Assembly (NCBI RefSeq): GCF_900109455.1
Contig: NZ_FOAG01000005.1
Span: 186,001-250,000 of the forward strand
Reading direction: 5' to 3'
From: Roseovarius azorensis
GTDB lineage: Bacteria; Pseudomonadota; Alphaproteobacteria; Rhodobacterales; Rhodobacteraceae
DNA: 64,000 bases
Positions 27,980-36,793 of this stretch are shown here, piece by piece. The translations under genes and the position numbers were made by a program. The notes under the pieces are model-generated. The model was not told where the DNA came from. It saw only the letters and a program-made list of their open reading frames with translations, and made no database searches. The first letter of the stretch is position 1, and the number at the start of each line of letters is the position of its first letter.

Positions 27980-28328
27980 GAACTTACCTTTGTCTCATGA
28001 ATGCTCTTAGCCGCCCAGTATCGGCCAATGCCTAGATCGAGTCAGCCCCTTCAGGCGCCGCGTATATCGGTCCCGCCTGGCAACCCACGCACGACACAGC
28101 TTTTTCCATACCAACGGCATCCTTTGTGTAAAGAGACGACAACTGCATTTCATGACGCTCATGACGCACGCCGATGACAGCCGAACAATGTGCGATCCGA
28201 GACGGAGTTCGGACCGAAATCTTGCGGCTCAGTCGCGGTGATAAACCTATTTTCGCATATCACGCCGCTTTGGGATGGATTAATGTGTTTTTTCATGTAT
28301 TTTTTCCGTAAATCAGGAAGGAAAACAC
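27980..28328. other. Divergent intergenic region upstream of the tungstate operon
   Basis: 349 bases without a gene, between the leftward hydratase and the rightward tupB. The part from 28230 on is AT-rich and should hold the tup promoter. Apart from the tandem repeat annotated at 28283-28306 and the AGGAAGGA ribosome binding site before tupB, I see no RNA gene or riboswitch fold I can support. Confidence 0.5.
28283..28306 (+). repeat. Tandem 12-bp repeat upstream of tupB
   Basis: ATGTGTTTTTTC and ATGTATTTTTTC lie head to tail with a single difference, ending 22 bp before the tupB start codon. A direct repeat in this place could be a regulator binding site or part of the untranslated leader; it is too close to the start for a -35 element. 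Confidence 0.4.
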
Positions 28329-29036
28329 GTGTTCAGCTTTTTCGACATCTTGACAGAGGCCCTGGGCCTGATCCTGTCCTGGGATCGTGCATTGAGCGAA
28401 ATCGTGCTCCTGTCGCTGCGCGTTACTCTGACCGCTGTGGCGCTCGCCTGCCTCATCGGCCTGCCAGCGGGGGCGCTCATCGGCGCGTTCCGCTTTCCGG
28501 GGCGCACAATTGTCACGGTGATCCTGAATGCGCTGATGGGACTGCCGCCGGTCGTGGTGGGGCTGGTTGTCTACCTCATGCTCTCGGCCTCGGGTCCGCT
28601 TGGCGTGCTGGGGCTTCTCTATACACCCACGGCAATGATCATCGCGCAGACGATCCTTGTGACCCCTATCGTGGCGGCGCTCACCAAGCAGGTGGTTGAG
28701 GATCTGCATGGTGAATATGCCGAGCAATTCGCCTCTTTCGGCCTGCGCGCGCACGACCGCATCGCGGCGCTCCTGTGGGATGCACGCTACAGCCTTCTGA
28801 CTGTAGCGCTCGCAGGTTTTGGTCGCGCGGTGGCCGAGGTGGGCGCGGTGCTGATCGTGGGGGGCAACATCAATCATGTGACCCGGGTAATGACCACGAC
28901 GATTGCGCTCGAAACATCCAAGGGCAATCTGGAACTGGCGCTGGCGCTAGGTGTGCTACTGCTGACGATTGCGGTGATCGTCAACGCAGCGGTCATGGCG
29001 CTTCGGGCCTCTGCGGTACGGGCGGCTTATGCGTGA
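28329..29036 (+). CDS. tupB: Tungstate ABC transporter permease
   Basis: A 235-residue permease with about five helices and the EAA-type loop (EQFASFGLRAHDRIAALLW) near residue 135. The start is GTG at 28329 behind a strong AGGAAGGA. Length and segments such as NALMGLPPVVVGLVVYLMLS match TupB-type permeases. It is the first gene of the operon, so the order here is B-C-A instead of the common A-B-C. Confidence 0.88.
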   Translation: MFSFFDILTEALGLILSWDRALSEIVLLSLRVTLTAVALACLIGLPAGALIGAFRFPGRTIVTVILNALMGLPPVVVGLVVYLMLSASGPLGVLGLLYTPTAMIIAQTILVTPIVAALTKQVVEDLHGEYAEQFASFGLRAHDRIAALLWDARYSLLTVALAGFGRAVAEVGAVLIVGGNINHVTRVMTTTIALETSKGNLELALALGVLLLTIAVIVNAAVMALRASAVRAAYA

Positions 29037-29799
29037 CATGGCGATAGACCCTCTGACACTGGACCGCGGTGCCGCAACGCCGCTGCTTGCAACCTCCGCG
29101 CTCTGCTATGACGCGGGCGGCAAACGGCTGATCGACAATGTGACTCTTTCGATCCGCACGAACCGTCGCACCATGATCATGGGCGCGAATGGTGCTGGCA
29201 AAAGCCTGCTTTTGCGCCTGTTGCACGGGCTTCTGGAGCCTACTGAGGGCACGGTCCTTTGGCATGGACGCACGCCAGGCCGCGCGGCGCGACTCGCGCA
29301 GGCGATGGTGTTTCAGAACCCGGTGATGCTGCGCAGATCGGTGCAAGCCAATCTCAGATTCGCTCTTGCAGCGCATGGCGTCCGGGGCAAGGACCGCGCC
29401 GAGCAGACCGACCAGGCGCTCGTCATGGCGCGGCTGACCCACATGGCACGCAGCCCGGCACGGGTGCTTTCAGGCGGTGAGCAGCAGCGTCTTGCCGTCG
29501 CCCGCGCGTTGATCAGCAAGCCCGATCTGCTTTTTCTCGACGAACCGACCAGCAGCCTTGATCCCGCCTCGACACAGATGATCGAAGATCTCGTCAACGC
29601 CGCCCACGCGCAGGGCGTGACCATTGTCATGGTCACCCACGATCTGGGCCAGGCGCGGCGCATGGGCGATGACGTGATCTTTCTACACGCCGGTCAGGTG
29701 GCCGAGCGCGGCGCATTGGCGGATGTGCTAGCCCAACCAACAGCGAGTTCCACAAAAGCTTGGCTAGAAGGCCGACTCTACACAGCAAAAAACCCCTGA
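29029..29799 (+). CDS. tupC: Tungstate ABC transporter ATP-binding protein
   Basis: A 256-residue ATPase with Walker A GANGAGKSLLLR, signature LSGGEQQRLAVARA, Walker B LLFLDEPTSSLD and the switch histidine in MVTHDLGQ. It overlaps tupB by 8 bp from the start at 29029; an ATG three codons later at 29038 is equally possible. It energises molybdate/tungstate-type uptake with TupB and TupA. Confidence 0.9.
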   Translation: MRDMAIDPLTLDRGAATPLLATSALCYDAGGKRLIDNVTLSIRTNRRTMIMGANGAGKSLLLRLLHGLLEPTEGTVLWHGRTPGRAARLAQAMVFQNPVMLRRSVQANLRFALAAHGVRGKDRAEQTDQALVMARLTHMARSPARVLSGGEQQRLAVARALISKPDLLFLDEPTSSLDPASTQMIEDLVNAAHAQGVTIVMVTHDLGQARRMGDDVIFLHAGQVAERGALADVLAQPTASSTKAWLEGRLYTAKNP

Positions 29800-29824
29800 A
29801 ATCCAAACCAATGAGGAAACCCAA

Positions 29825-30652
29825 ATGCTCAGGCGCCATGTATTTTCCCTTGTCGCAGCCGCGCTTCTCGTTCTTGGCCTCGCCGATACAACCGATGCGC
29901 AGGACCAATTCATCGTGGTGCAATCCACTACTTCAACGCAAAATTCGGGGCTCTTCGATCACATCCTGCCGATCTTTCGGGACAAGACCGGCATAGAGGT
30001 GCGCGTGGTCGCCGTTGGCACCGGACAGGCGATCAAGAACGCCATGAACGGGGATGGCGATGTCCTGTTCGTTCATGCCAGGGCAGCTGAAGAGAAATTC
30101 GTGGCCGAGGGTTACGGCGTGATGCGCTCGGACGTGATGTATAATGATTTTGTTATCGTCGGCCCGTCCGCCGATCCAGCGGGTGTGGCGGGCATGACCG
30201 ACGCGACGGCAGCGCTGGCACAGATTGCCGAGGCAGAGGCGCCATTTGCCTCGCGCGGGGATGACAGCGGCACCCACAAGGCAGAACTGACCCTCTGGGC
30301 AGAGGCCGGAATCGACGTGGTGGCTGTGTCAGGCGGCTGGTATCGCGAGACGGGTTCCGGCATGGGGGTCACCCTCAACACCGGCATCGGCATGGGGGCC
30401 TATGTTCTCACCGACCGCGCCACATGGATCGCCTATGGCAACAAGGGTGCGTATCAGATCGTAGTCGAGGGCGACCCGAAGATGTTCAACCAGTATGGCA
30501 TCATTCTCGTCAACCCCGCGAAACACCCGAACATCAAGGCCGAGGCCGGGCAGGCATTCATCGACTGGGTTCTGTCGGATGCAGGGCAACAGGCCATCGC
30601 CGATTACAAGATAAACGGCCAGCAACTCTTCTTTCCCAACGCGGACGGCTGA
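29825..30652 (+). CDS. tupA: Tungstate-binding periplasmic protein
   Basis: A 275-residue protein with a Sec signal peptide (cleavage near DAQDQ at residue 26). The mature N-terminus has QSTTSTQNSG, the TTTS-type oxyanion loop typical of TupA, and a later FASRGDDSGTHKAE loop with further oxyanion contacts. It binds tungstate, perhaps also molybdate, for import into pterin-cofactor synthesis. GAGGAAA precedes the start. It is the last gene of the operon. Confidence 0.9.
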   Translation: MLRRHVFSLVAAALLVLGLADTTDAQDQFIVVQSTTSTQNSGLFDHILPIFRDKTGIEVRVVAVGTGQAIKNAMNGDGDVLFVHARAAEEKFVAEGYGVMRSDVMYNDFVIVGPSADPAGVAGMTDATAALAQIAEAEAPFASRGDDSGTHKAELTLWAEAGIDVVAVSGGWYRETGSGMGVTLNTGIGMGAYVLTDRATWIAYGNKGAYQIVVEGDPKMFNQYGIILVNPAKHPNIKAEAGQAFIDWVLSDAGQQAIADYKINGQQLFFPNADG

Positions 30653-30681
30653 GCTCCGTGCGCAGGCAGACGCGGCGCCAA

Positions 30682-31551
30682 TCAGGACGACAGCCACCGC
30701 ACCGCGCCCAGTCCGGCCAGATCATACCCCCCAAGCGCCGCCGCCTTGGCGATCATCGTCTCGGATCGGGCGAACCGCATCAGCCGTTGTACACCTTCGG
30801 TGAAATAGGCGCGCCGGTCGATCACCAGGTCGAACCGCTCGCGCACCAATGGACGGAACACCAGACGGAACTGTCGCGCCATAGCCTCGAGACCCAGTGT
30901 CGCCTCCGCCTCGCCCGCTGCCACCGCCGCTGCCGCGTCGCTCTCGGTATGCGCAGGGCTGGACCTTGTCAGGATATCGTCGGACGTCAGCCCCGCCTCG
31001 GCCATCATACGTCCGAAGAGCGCGGTCGTGCCCGCCCCCTCCTGCCGAAGGATAACCCGCCGTCCGCGCAGATCCCCGAAATCGTGAACCATATCCGCCA
31101 CGCCAGGCGCCAGGATCAGTCCGCGTACGCGCTCGGCCCATCCGATCAGCACCGCGTCGCGCAGGTGGCGCGCCTCGAGTGTCTCGATATTCCATCCGCT
31201 CCTGTCAGGAATATGCAACCCCGCCAGCGCCGCACGCGCTCCGGCAAACACCTCCAGCCCATCGCAACTGCCGTTCCACAGCGTCGCCAGACCCGCACCG
31301 CTCTCGCGCAGCGCCCAATCCAGCAGAGGATCGTGCGAGCCGGTAACAAGCGCCGGTCTCTCGGCGCTCTGCGCCGCGCCCGATCCCTCGATCCAGCCCA
31401 CCAGTTCGCCATGCGGGAACAACAGCTTGCCGGTGATCTTGCGGTGCGGGATCTCACCGGCAGCCACCATGTCATAGACCTTGCGCTCCTTGACGCGCAA
31501 AAGGTCGGCGACCTCCTTGGTCGTCAGATAGGCGGGGGTGTCGTTTTCCAT
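30682..31551 (-). CDS. Excisionase-type HTH regulator with periplasmic-binding-protein-like domain
   Basis: A 289-residue cytoplasmic protein. The N-terminus (YLTTKEVADLLRVKERKVYDMVAAGEIPHRKITGK) is an excisionase/MerR-like winged helix. Residues 90-290 form a PBP-like_2 domain of the type found in molybdate/tungstate regulators, with ILRQEGAGTTALF as a possible oxyanion loop. There is no signal peptide. It converges on tupA with 29 bp between the stops, so control of the tup operon is a good guess. ATG at 31551 is preferred to TTG at 31560, though spacing to GGAG is short. Confidence 0.8.
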   Translation of the reverse strand: MENDTPAYLTTKEVADLLRVKERKVYDMVAAGEIPHRKITGKLLFPHGELVGWIEGSGAAQSAERPALVTGSHDPLLDWALRESGAGLATLWNGSCDGLEVFAGARAALAGLHIPDRSGWNIETLEARHLRDAVLIGWAERVRGLILAPGVADMVHDFGDLRGRRVILRQEGAGTTALFGRMMAEAGLTSDDILTRSSPAHTESDAAAAVAAGEAEATLGLEAMARQFRLVFRPLVRERFDLVIDRRAYFTEGVQRLMRFARSETMIAKAAALGGYDLAGLGAVRWLSS

Positions 31552-31687
31552 CTGCTCCAACGGATTGCAGGTCTGTTATCAGTTGCCTGCTTTCCTACCC
31601 TATCCCAAGGGGGAAATCAGCAGGAAAGACATCCCGGTTCTGCCGCCGCCAAGGCCGTGTTTCCCCACACCGCCGGGGCGCGCCCTG

Positions 31688-32572
31688 TCACAACCTGTTC
31701 ACCGGCACCTTCAGCACCGGGTTGCCATCCACGTCCCGCGGCACCTCGCCCGCCCGCATGTTCACCTGAAGCGAGGGCAGGATCAGCCTGGGCATGGCAA
31801 GTGTCGCATCGCGTTCGGTGCGGAATTTGACGAACTCCTCGCGCGTCCTGCCGCCGCCCACGTGGATGTTATGCGCCTTTTCCTCGGCCACCGTGGTCTG
31901 CCACTGGATGTCGCGGCCATTGGGGCCATAATCGTGGCACATGAAGAGGCGCATCGCGTCAGGCAGCGCCAGAACCTTCTGGATGCTGTCGTAAAGCTGC
32001 CCGGCGTCGCCGCCCGGAAAATCCGCCCGCGCTGAGCCGCCATCGGGCATGAAAAGGGTATCCCCGACAAAGGCCGCATCGCCCATCACATGCACCATGC
32101 AGGCGGGCGTGTGACCAGGCGTGTGGATCGCGAAGCAGGTCATGCCACCCACCTGATAGGTGTCGCCGTCCCTGAACAGCCGGTCGAACTGGCTGCCGTC
32201 GCGCTGAAATTCAGTGCCTTCGTTGAAGATCTTGCCAAAGGTATCCTGCACCACCAAGATCTTTTCGCCAATCCCGATCTCGCCGCCCAGTTTCTGCTGG
32301 ATATAGGGGGCTGCCGACAGGTGATCGGCATGAACATGCGTTTCGATGATCCATTCGAGCCTCAGTCCCTCGGCCTCGATATGGGTGATCATCGCATCGG
32401 CATGGTCATAGGTGATGCGCCCTGCCGCCATGTCGATATCCATTACGCTGTCCACGACCGCGCAGACGTTGGAATCCGGATCCTTGACCACATAACTGAG
32501 CGTGTTTGTGGCCTCATCAAAGAACGCCTTGACCTGCGGTATGATCGCCATGTTTATCGGATAATCGCTCAT
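31688..32572 (-). CDS. Persulfide dioxygenase-like MBL-fold hydrolase (ETHE1/Blh family)
   Basis: A 294-residue metallo-beta-lactamase-fold protein. Metal-site motifs are THVHADH near residue 78, HTPGHTPA near residue 158, VGDTLFMPDGGSARADFPGG near residue 172 and CHDYGPNGR near residue 221. This set marks the ETHE1/Blh persulfide dioxygenases, which oxidise glutathione persulfide to sulfite with an Fe(II) centre. It overlaps the YeeE-like gene by ATGA, so sulfur import and persulfide detoxification are coupled. Confidence 0.9.
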   Translation of the reverse strand: MSDYPINMAIIPQVKAFFDEATNTLSYVVKDPDSNVCAVVDSVMDIDMAAGRITYDHADAMITHIEAEGLRLEWIIETHVHADHLSAAPYIQQKLGGEIGIGEKILVVQDTFGKIFNEGTEFQRDGSQFDRLFRDGDTYQVGGMTCFAIHTPGHTPACMVHVMGDAAFVGDTLFMPDGGSARADFPGGDAGQLYDSIQKVLALPDAMRLFMCHDYGPNGRDIQWQTTVAEEKAHNIHVGGGRTREEFVKFRTERDATLAMPRLILPSLQVNMRAGEVPRDVDGNPVLKVPVNRL

Positions 32573-33003
32573 GCTGCTGCACTCCTGTCTGTCTGTTTTG
32601 TCTGGATCAGCCGCGCAACCCAGATCCCCGCCAGCAGCGCACCGATAAAAGCGAAAACTTCTCCCTTTCCAGAACCGAGCGCCGGCAGCGCCGCCCCCGG
32701 ACAGAACCCGGCGATCCCCCAGCCAAGGCCGAAAACCGCCGCGCCACCAATCAGACGCGCGTTAATCGCGGTGCTGGCAGGAAGTTGGAAACGCTCCTCG
32801 ATCAGCGGTGCAGAGCGGCGCAGGACAAGCCTATAGCCAATGAAGGTCGTGATCAGTGCCCCGCCCATCACGAACATCAGGCTTGGATCCCAGGTTCCGG
32901 CAACGTCAAAGAAATTGAGCACCTTGGCCGGGTTGATCATGCCAGAGATAGCGATTCCGACACCAAAGATCAGGCCTACGATGAATGCAGAGATTAGACG
33001 CAT
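32569..33003 (-). CDS. YeeE/YedE family (DUF6691) membrane protein, second subunit
   Basis: A 144-residue membrane protein with four helices. The conserved GMINPAKVLNFFDVAGTWDPSL segment near residue 21 and GWGIAGFCPGAALPALG near residue 98, with a buried Cys, identify a half-size YeeE/YedE sulfur-compound channel. It pairs with the subunit encoded 3 bp upstream. In Agrobacterium and Xylella the equivalent pair accompanies Blh and the BigR repressor. Confidence 0.88.
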   Translation of the reverse strand: MRLISAFIVGLIFGVGIAISGMINPAKVLNFFDVAGTWDPSLMFVMGGALITTFIGYRLVLRRSAPLIEERFQLPASTAINARLIGGAAVFGLGWGIAGFCPGAALPALGSGKGEVFAFIGALLAGIWVARLIQTKQTDRSAAA

Positions 33004-33006
33004 CGC

Positions 33007-33447
33007 TCACACCCCCATGAGGTGACGAATAACATAGACCGTCGCAAAGCACACGCTCATGAAGATGGCCGTCGCTGCAATCGACCGCCTGGACAGCCGC
33101 GCCATTCCGCATACCCCATGCCCTGACGTGCAGCCAGAGCCAAAGGTCACACCAATCCCGACGACAAAACCCCCGATCAGCACCATCGGCAGGTTGACCG
33201 GCACATCGACCGCCGGCATCCGCCCGGTTGTGGCCAGCACCACCAGCGGTCCGGCTATCATGCCCGCAACCATAGCAACACGCCAGCCCTTGTCGCCCGG
33301 CACACCTGCCGTCATGAGACCGGACAGAATGCCCGTCGCACCCAGCACCCGGCCCTGAAACAGCATCAAGAGCACTGCCGATACCCCGATCAGAATGCCC
33401 CCCGCCAGTGACTGCAGTGGCGTAAAGGCTGTCTCAAATCCTGTCAT
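33007..33447 (-). CDS. YeeE/YedE family membrane protein, first subunit
   Basis: A 146-residue membrane protein with four helices. It has GATGILSGLM near residue 35 and GSGCTSGHGVCGMARLS near residue 105, the Cys-containing signature of YeeE/YedE thiosulfate/sulfur transporters. It is the first gene of the operon, with AAGGAG before the start at 33447; a longer frame from 33555 would read through the operator and is rejected. Confidence 0.88.
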   Translation of the reverse strand: MTGFETAFTPLQSLAGGILIGVSAVLLMLFQGRVLGATGILSGLMTAGVPGDKGWRVAMVAGMIAGPLVVLATTGRMPAVDVPVNLPMVLIGGFVVGIGVTFGSGCTSGHGVCGMARLSRRSIAATAIFMSVCFATVYVIRHLMGV

Positions 33448-33507
33448 GGCTTTCTCCTTGCTTGCACGTCTTCCAAAATCTCGCGGCCATTCGGTCAGAA
33501 ATATGTT

Positions 33508-33529
33508 CACTTTCGAATATATGAAAGTG
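33508..33529. promoter_or_regulatory. Candidate BigR/SqrR-type persulfide-responsive operator
   Basis: CACTTTC-N8-GAAAGTG is an inverted repeat with perfect 7-bp arms and an AT-rich 8-bp centre, 61 bp upstream of the first YeeE gene. It keeps the ATTC-N8-GAAT spacing known for SqrR/BigR sites, with TTTC-N8-GAAA at the core. No bigR/sqrR gene is in the window, so regulation would be in trans. Confidence 0.55.
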
Positions 33530-33638
33530 TTTTGCAAATTCCTACCCGAACGCAAGCGGATCTCGGAAATCTCGCCGCATCAGAACGCCTGCCTGATGCC
33601 GCGGTAGTGTCTGTATGCAGCGCGATGAAAAAACTGTT

Positions 33639-34073
33639 CTAGCGCACTACATAGACAGAGCAGTCTGCATGTCGCACCACCCGTGCGGCGTTGGGGCCCA
33701 GCAGGTAATCTTTGAAATCCGGCTTGTGCGCCCCGATCACGATAAGGGCGGCATCATCCGCCTTGGCCACGCGCAGAATCTCGTCATAGGCGGTACCGGT
33801 CAGCACCAGATGGCGGACCGTCTTGTTGACATCTTCGCCCAGCACCGCGATGACCAGATCATTCAGCCGCTTCTTGGCCTCGGCCACCGCCTTTTCATGA
33901 TGGGTCTTGTCGAAATACCCGCCGACCACGCTCATCCCGTAATCCGGCAGGACGGTAACCACATCCAGCGGCATCCCCTCCATCCCGGCCAGTTTCGCGG
34001 CCCTATGCAGCACAGTGTCATCACGATGCGGGGTGCTGATATCCACAGCACACAGAACAGGGCGCGCGCTCAT
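33639..34073 (-). CDS. Universal stress protein (UspA family)
   Basis: A 144-residue single Usp domain. It ends with VIGAHKPDFKDYLLGPNAARVVRHADCSVYVVR, including the G-x2-G-x9-G-like ATP-binding region in altered form. It overlaps the TRAP permease gene by ATGA. Usp proteins encoded with TRAP transporters, such as TeaD with TeaABC in Halomonas, bind ATP and tune transport; the same role is likely here. Confidence 0.88.
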   Translation of the reverse strand: MSARPVLCAVDISTPHRDDTVLHRAAKLAGMEGMPLDVVTVLPDYGMSVVGGYFDKTHHEKAVAEAKKRLNDLVIAVLGEDVNKTVRHLVLTGTAYDEILRVAKADDAALIVIGAHKPDFKDYLLGPNAARVVRHADCSVYVVR

Positions 34074-36679
34074 GCCGGGACTCCTTGGCGTGTCATACGG
34101 GCGCGCTGCAAAAAGGCCACCAGGCCCAGCAGCACCAGCGTGGGAATAAAGATCAGCTCCTGCGGCATCTGCGCCTGCGGAGCCTTTACGCTGACCAGCT
34201 TGACAGGCACGTCGCCGTAAAAGTCAAAGCTCTGCAACACCTCTGCATGAGGCGAGCCGAACATCGGTTCCTCCAGCACGACATCAGTGCCATCGTCGAT
34301 CAGCGTAATCCCGGATTGCGCCATGCGTTCCACGGCGCCGGCAGCATCCGGCACGGTCAGAACCAGCACCGTCTCTTTCATGGCCCCCGTCATGAAATCA
34401 GGCCCTGCGACCAGCAGCCGGATGTCCTGCCCCGGTTCTGCCTCCGCGAGCGCGCTTTCGAACTGTGCCGGAGGCACTATTTCGAACGGCGGCTGCAGCC
34501 GGTTCATGAACCAGTCCGGGCGGAACAGCGCGAATGCAATCAGAACCAGCGCGGCGCTCTCGTAGATCCTGTTTCTGGTCAGAAACCAGCCCATCGTGCC
34601 TGCGGTAAAGACGAGAATCGCAATCGTCGCCACGACAAAGGTGATGATCCCCTGCACCCATGTCACATCAATGAGCAACATGTTGGTGTTGAAGATGAAC
34701 ACGAACGGCAGCGCCACGGTACGCAGCGAATAGAAGAACGCGGTAAAGCCTGTACGGATCGCATCGCCCCCGGACACGGCGGCGGCTGCAAAACTTGCCA
34801 ACCCCACAGGTGGCGTCACATCCGCCATGATCCCGAAGTAGAACACGAAAAGATGCACTGCAATCAGCGGCACGATCAGACCGGATTGCGCGCCCAGTTG
34901 CACGACCACCCCCGCCATCAGTGAACTGACCACGATGTAATTGGCCGTCGTCGGCAGACCCATACCCAGAACAAGGCTCAGAAGCGCCACCATGACCAGC
35001 ATAAGCACCAGATTGCCGCCCGAGAGGAATTCGACCAGATCGGCCATGACCTGCCCGACCCCGGTAAGCGTGACAGTGCCCACGATCACGCCCGCCGTGG
35101 CGGTCGCCAGCCCGATACCGATCATGTTGCGCGCACCGTCGATCAGCCCCTGCAACAGGTCCACCGCACCATCTCTGGCCCGGTTGGCATAACCGTTCTG
35201 TCCCCGTAAAAGTGCCTTGAGCGGGCGTTGCGTCAGCAAGATCACAAACAGCAGCATGGTCGCCCAGAATGCCGACAGGCCCGGCGATTTCTGCTCGATC
35301 ATCAGGAAATAGACCAGCACAACAATGGGCAGCAGATAATACAGGCCTGACTTGTAGATCTCGCCGACATCCGGCAGCCGCAGATCCTCGGCATTCGGGT
35401 CATCTGGTTCCAGGTCCGGTCCCTGCGCCGCCAGCCACAACAGCGCAACATAGACCAGAATCAGCAAACCGGGCAGGATCACGCCCGCTCCGTCCGGCAC
35501 CAGCGCCACAATCCACGCCACCGGAAACTGCACGCCATAGCACAGCCCTGCAAAGCCCGCGAAAAACAATGCCATACCGCCGATGGTTTGGCCCAGGCTG
35601 ATCACCCGGTCGCCCAGCGTCGGCATGTTCAGCTTTACCGCCTCGAGATGGACGATATAGACCAGCGCGATATAGCTGATCGCCGCCGGCAGAAAGGCAT
35701 GGGTGATCACCTCGACATAGGAAATCCCGACATACTCGACCATCAGAAACGCGGCGGCACCCATCACCGGCGGCATGATCTGCCCGTTGACGGAACTTGC
35801 CACCTCGACCGCACCCGCCTTTTCGCTGGTAAAGCCCACCCGCTTCATCAGCGGGATGGTGAAGGTTCCGGTGGTCACGACATTGGCGATGGATGAGCCG
35901 GAAATCAGCCCTGTCGCAGCAGAACCCACGACTGCCGCCTTGGCTGGGCCGCCGCGCAGATGCCCCAGTGCGCCAAACGCCATCTTGATGAAATAATTTC
36001 CCGCCCCGGCCTTGTCGAGCAACGCCCCAAAGAGCACGAACAGGAACACGAACTTGGTGGACACCCCCAGAGCGATGCCAAACACCCCCTCGGAGGTGAT
36101 CCACATATGGCTCATCGCCTTTTTCAGGGTCGCCCCCTTCCAGCGAATGACCTCTGGCACCACTTCGCTGGCACCAAAAAACACGTAGAGCAAGAATACT
36201 GTGGCAATGATCGCCATCGCCGGGCCCAGCGCCCGCCGCGCCGCCTCAAACAGGATGATCAGCCCGACCAAAGCCACCCATTTGTCGGTGTCATCGGCCA
36301 GACCGCCCGCATTGACGATCTTCGTGTAAAAGAAGTACCCGTAGAGCGCGATAAAGGCGCCGACTGCGGCCAACACCCAGTCATGGACCGGTATGTAATG
36401 GCGCGGACTGCTACGCAGCATCGGATAGGCCAGAAAGGCCAGGAAAATCGCAAAGGCCAGATGGATCTGGCGGCTGTTGTTGATGATGGAACCCGGCAGG
36501 ATGTAATTCACGATCGGCGAGGCGAGAACGACCTGAAACACCGACCACACCACCGCAACGGAAACGAGTAGCAACCCAACAGCCCCTGCAGGATTGCGCG
36601 CACCCGCATCACTCGACGCCACGAGTTCCTGCAATTCTTCTTCGCTGAGCGGGCCCTTACCCGTGGGGTTGTCCGCCAT
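34070..36679 (-). CDS. TRAP transporter fused permease (4TM-12TM, TAXI type)
   Basis: An 869-residue protein in which the small (DctQ-like) and large (DctM-like) permeases are fused. Conserved parts are GSAATGLISGSSIANVVTTGTFTIPLMKR near residue 270 and VLGMGLPTTANYIV near residue 590. The last 170 residues form a soluble DUF3394-like extension plus a terminal helix, common in TAXI-type permeases. The start at 36679 (MADNPTGK) has AGGGAG at eight bases; MVMADN at 36685 is two codons earlier. Confidence 0.92.
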   Translation of the reverse strand: MADNPTGKGPLSEEELQELVASSDAGARNPAGAVGLLLVSVAVVWSVFQVVLASPIVNYILPGSIINNSRQIHLAFAIFLAFLAYPMLRSSPRHYIPVHDWVLAAVGAFIALYGYFFYTKIVNAGGLADDTDKWVALVGLIILFEAARRALGPAMAIIATVFLLYVFFGASEVVPEVIRWKGATLKKAMSHMWITSEGVFGIALGVSTKFVFLFVLFGALLDKAGAGNYFIKMAFGALGHLRGGPAKAAVVGSAATGLISGSSIANVVTTGTFTIPLMKRVGFTSEKAGAVEVASSVNGQIMPPVMGAAAFLMVEYVGISYVEVITHAFLPAAISYIALVYIVHLEAVKLNMPTLGDRVISLGQTIGGMALFFAGFAGLCYGVQFPVAWIVALVPDGAGVILPGLLILVYVALLWLAAQGPDLEPDDPNAEDLRLPDVGEIYKSGLYYLLPIVVLVYFLMIEQKSPGLSAFWATMLLFVILLTQRPLKALLRGQNGYANRARDGAVDLLQGLIDGARNMIGIGLATATAGVIVGTVTLTGVGQVMADLVEFLSGGNLVLMLVMVALLSLVLGMGLPTTANYIVVSSLMAGVVVQLGAQSGLIVPLIAVHLFVFYFGIMADVTPPVGLASFAAAAVSGGDAIRTGFTAFFYSLRTVALPFVFIFNTNMLLIDVTWVQGIITFVVATIAILVFTAGTMGWFLTRNRIYESAALVLIAFALFRPDWFMNRLQPPFEIVPPAQFESALAEAEPGQDIRLLVAGPDFMTGAMKETVLVLTVPDAAGAVERMAQSGITLIDDGTDVVLEEPMFGSPHAEVLQSFDFYGDVPVKLVSVKAPQAQMPQELIFIPTLVLLGLVAFLQRARMTRQGVPA

Positions 36680-36752
36680 TACCATCACTCCCTGTACTGC
36701 CACCTTTCGCGGCTTGTTGTGCGGACCCGCCTGAATGGCGGCGGGTGATCGA

Positions 36753-36775
36753 GAGGGGCGGCGCACCGCCCCCTC
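36753..36775. other. Intercistronic GC hairpin after the TAXI binding-protein gene
   Basis: GAGGGGCGG and CCGCCCCCTC can pair with one bulged C around a CGCA loop, 18 bp after the binding-protein stop and before the permease gene. There is no following U-run. It matches the position of the hairpins behind the other binding-protein genes in the window. Confidence 0.5.
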
Positions 36776-36793
36776 GCATGTCCTGTCGCCGGA

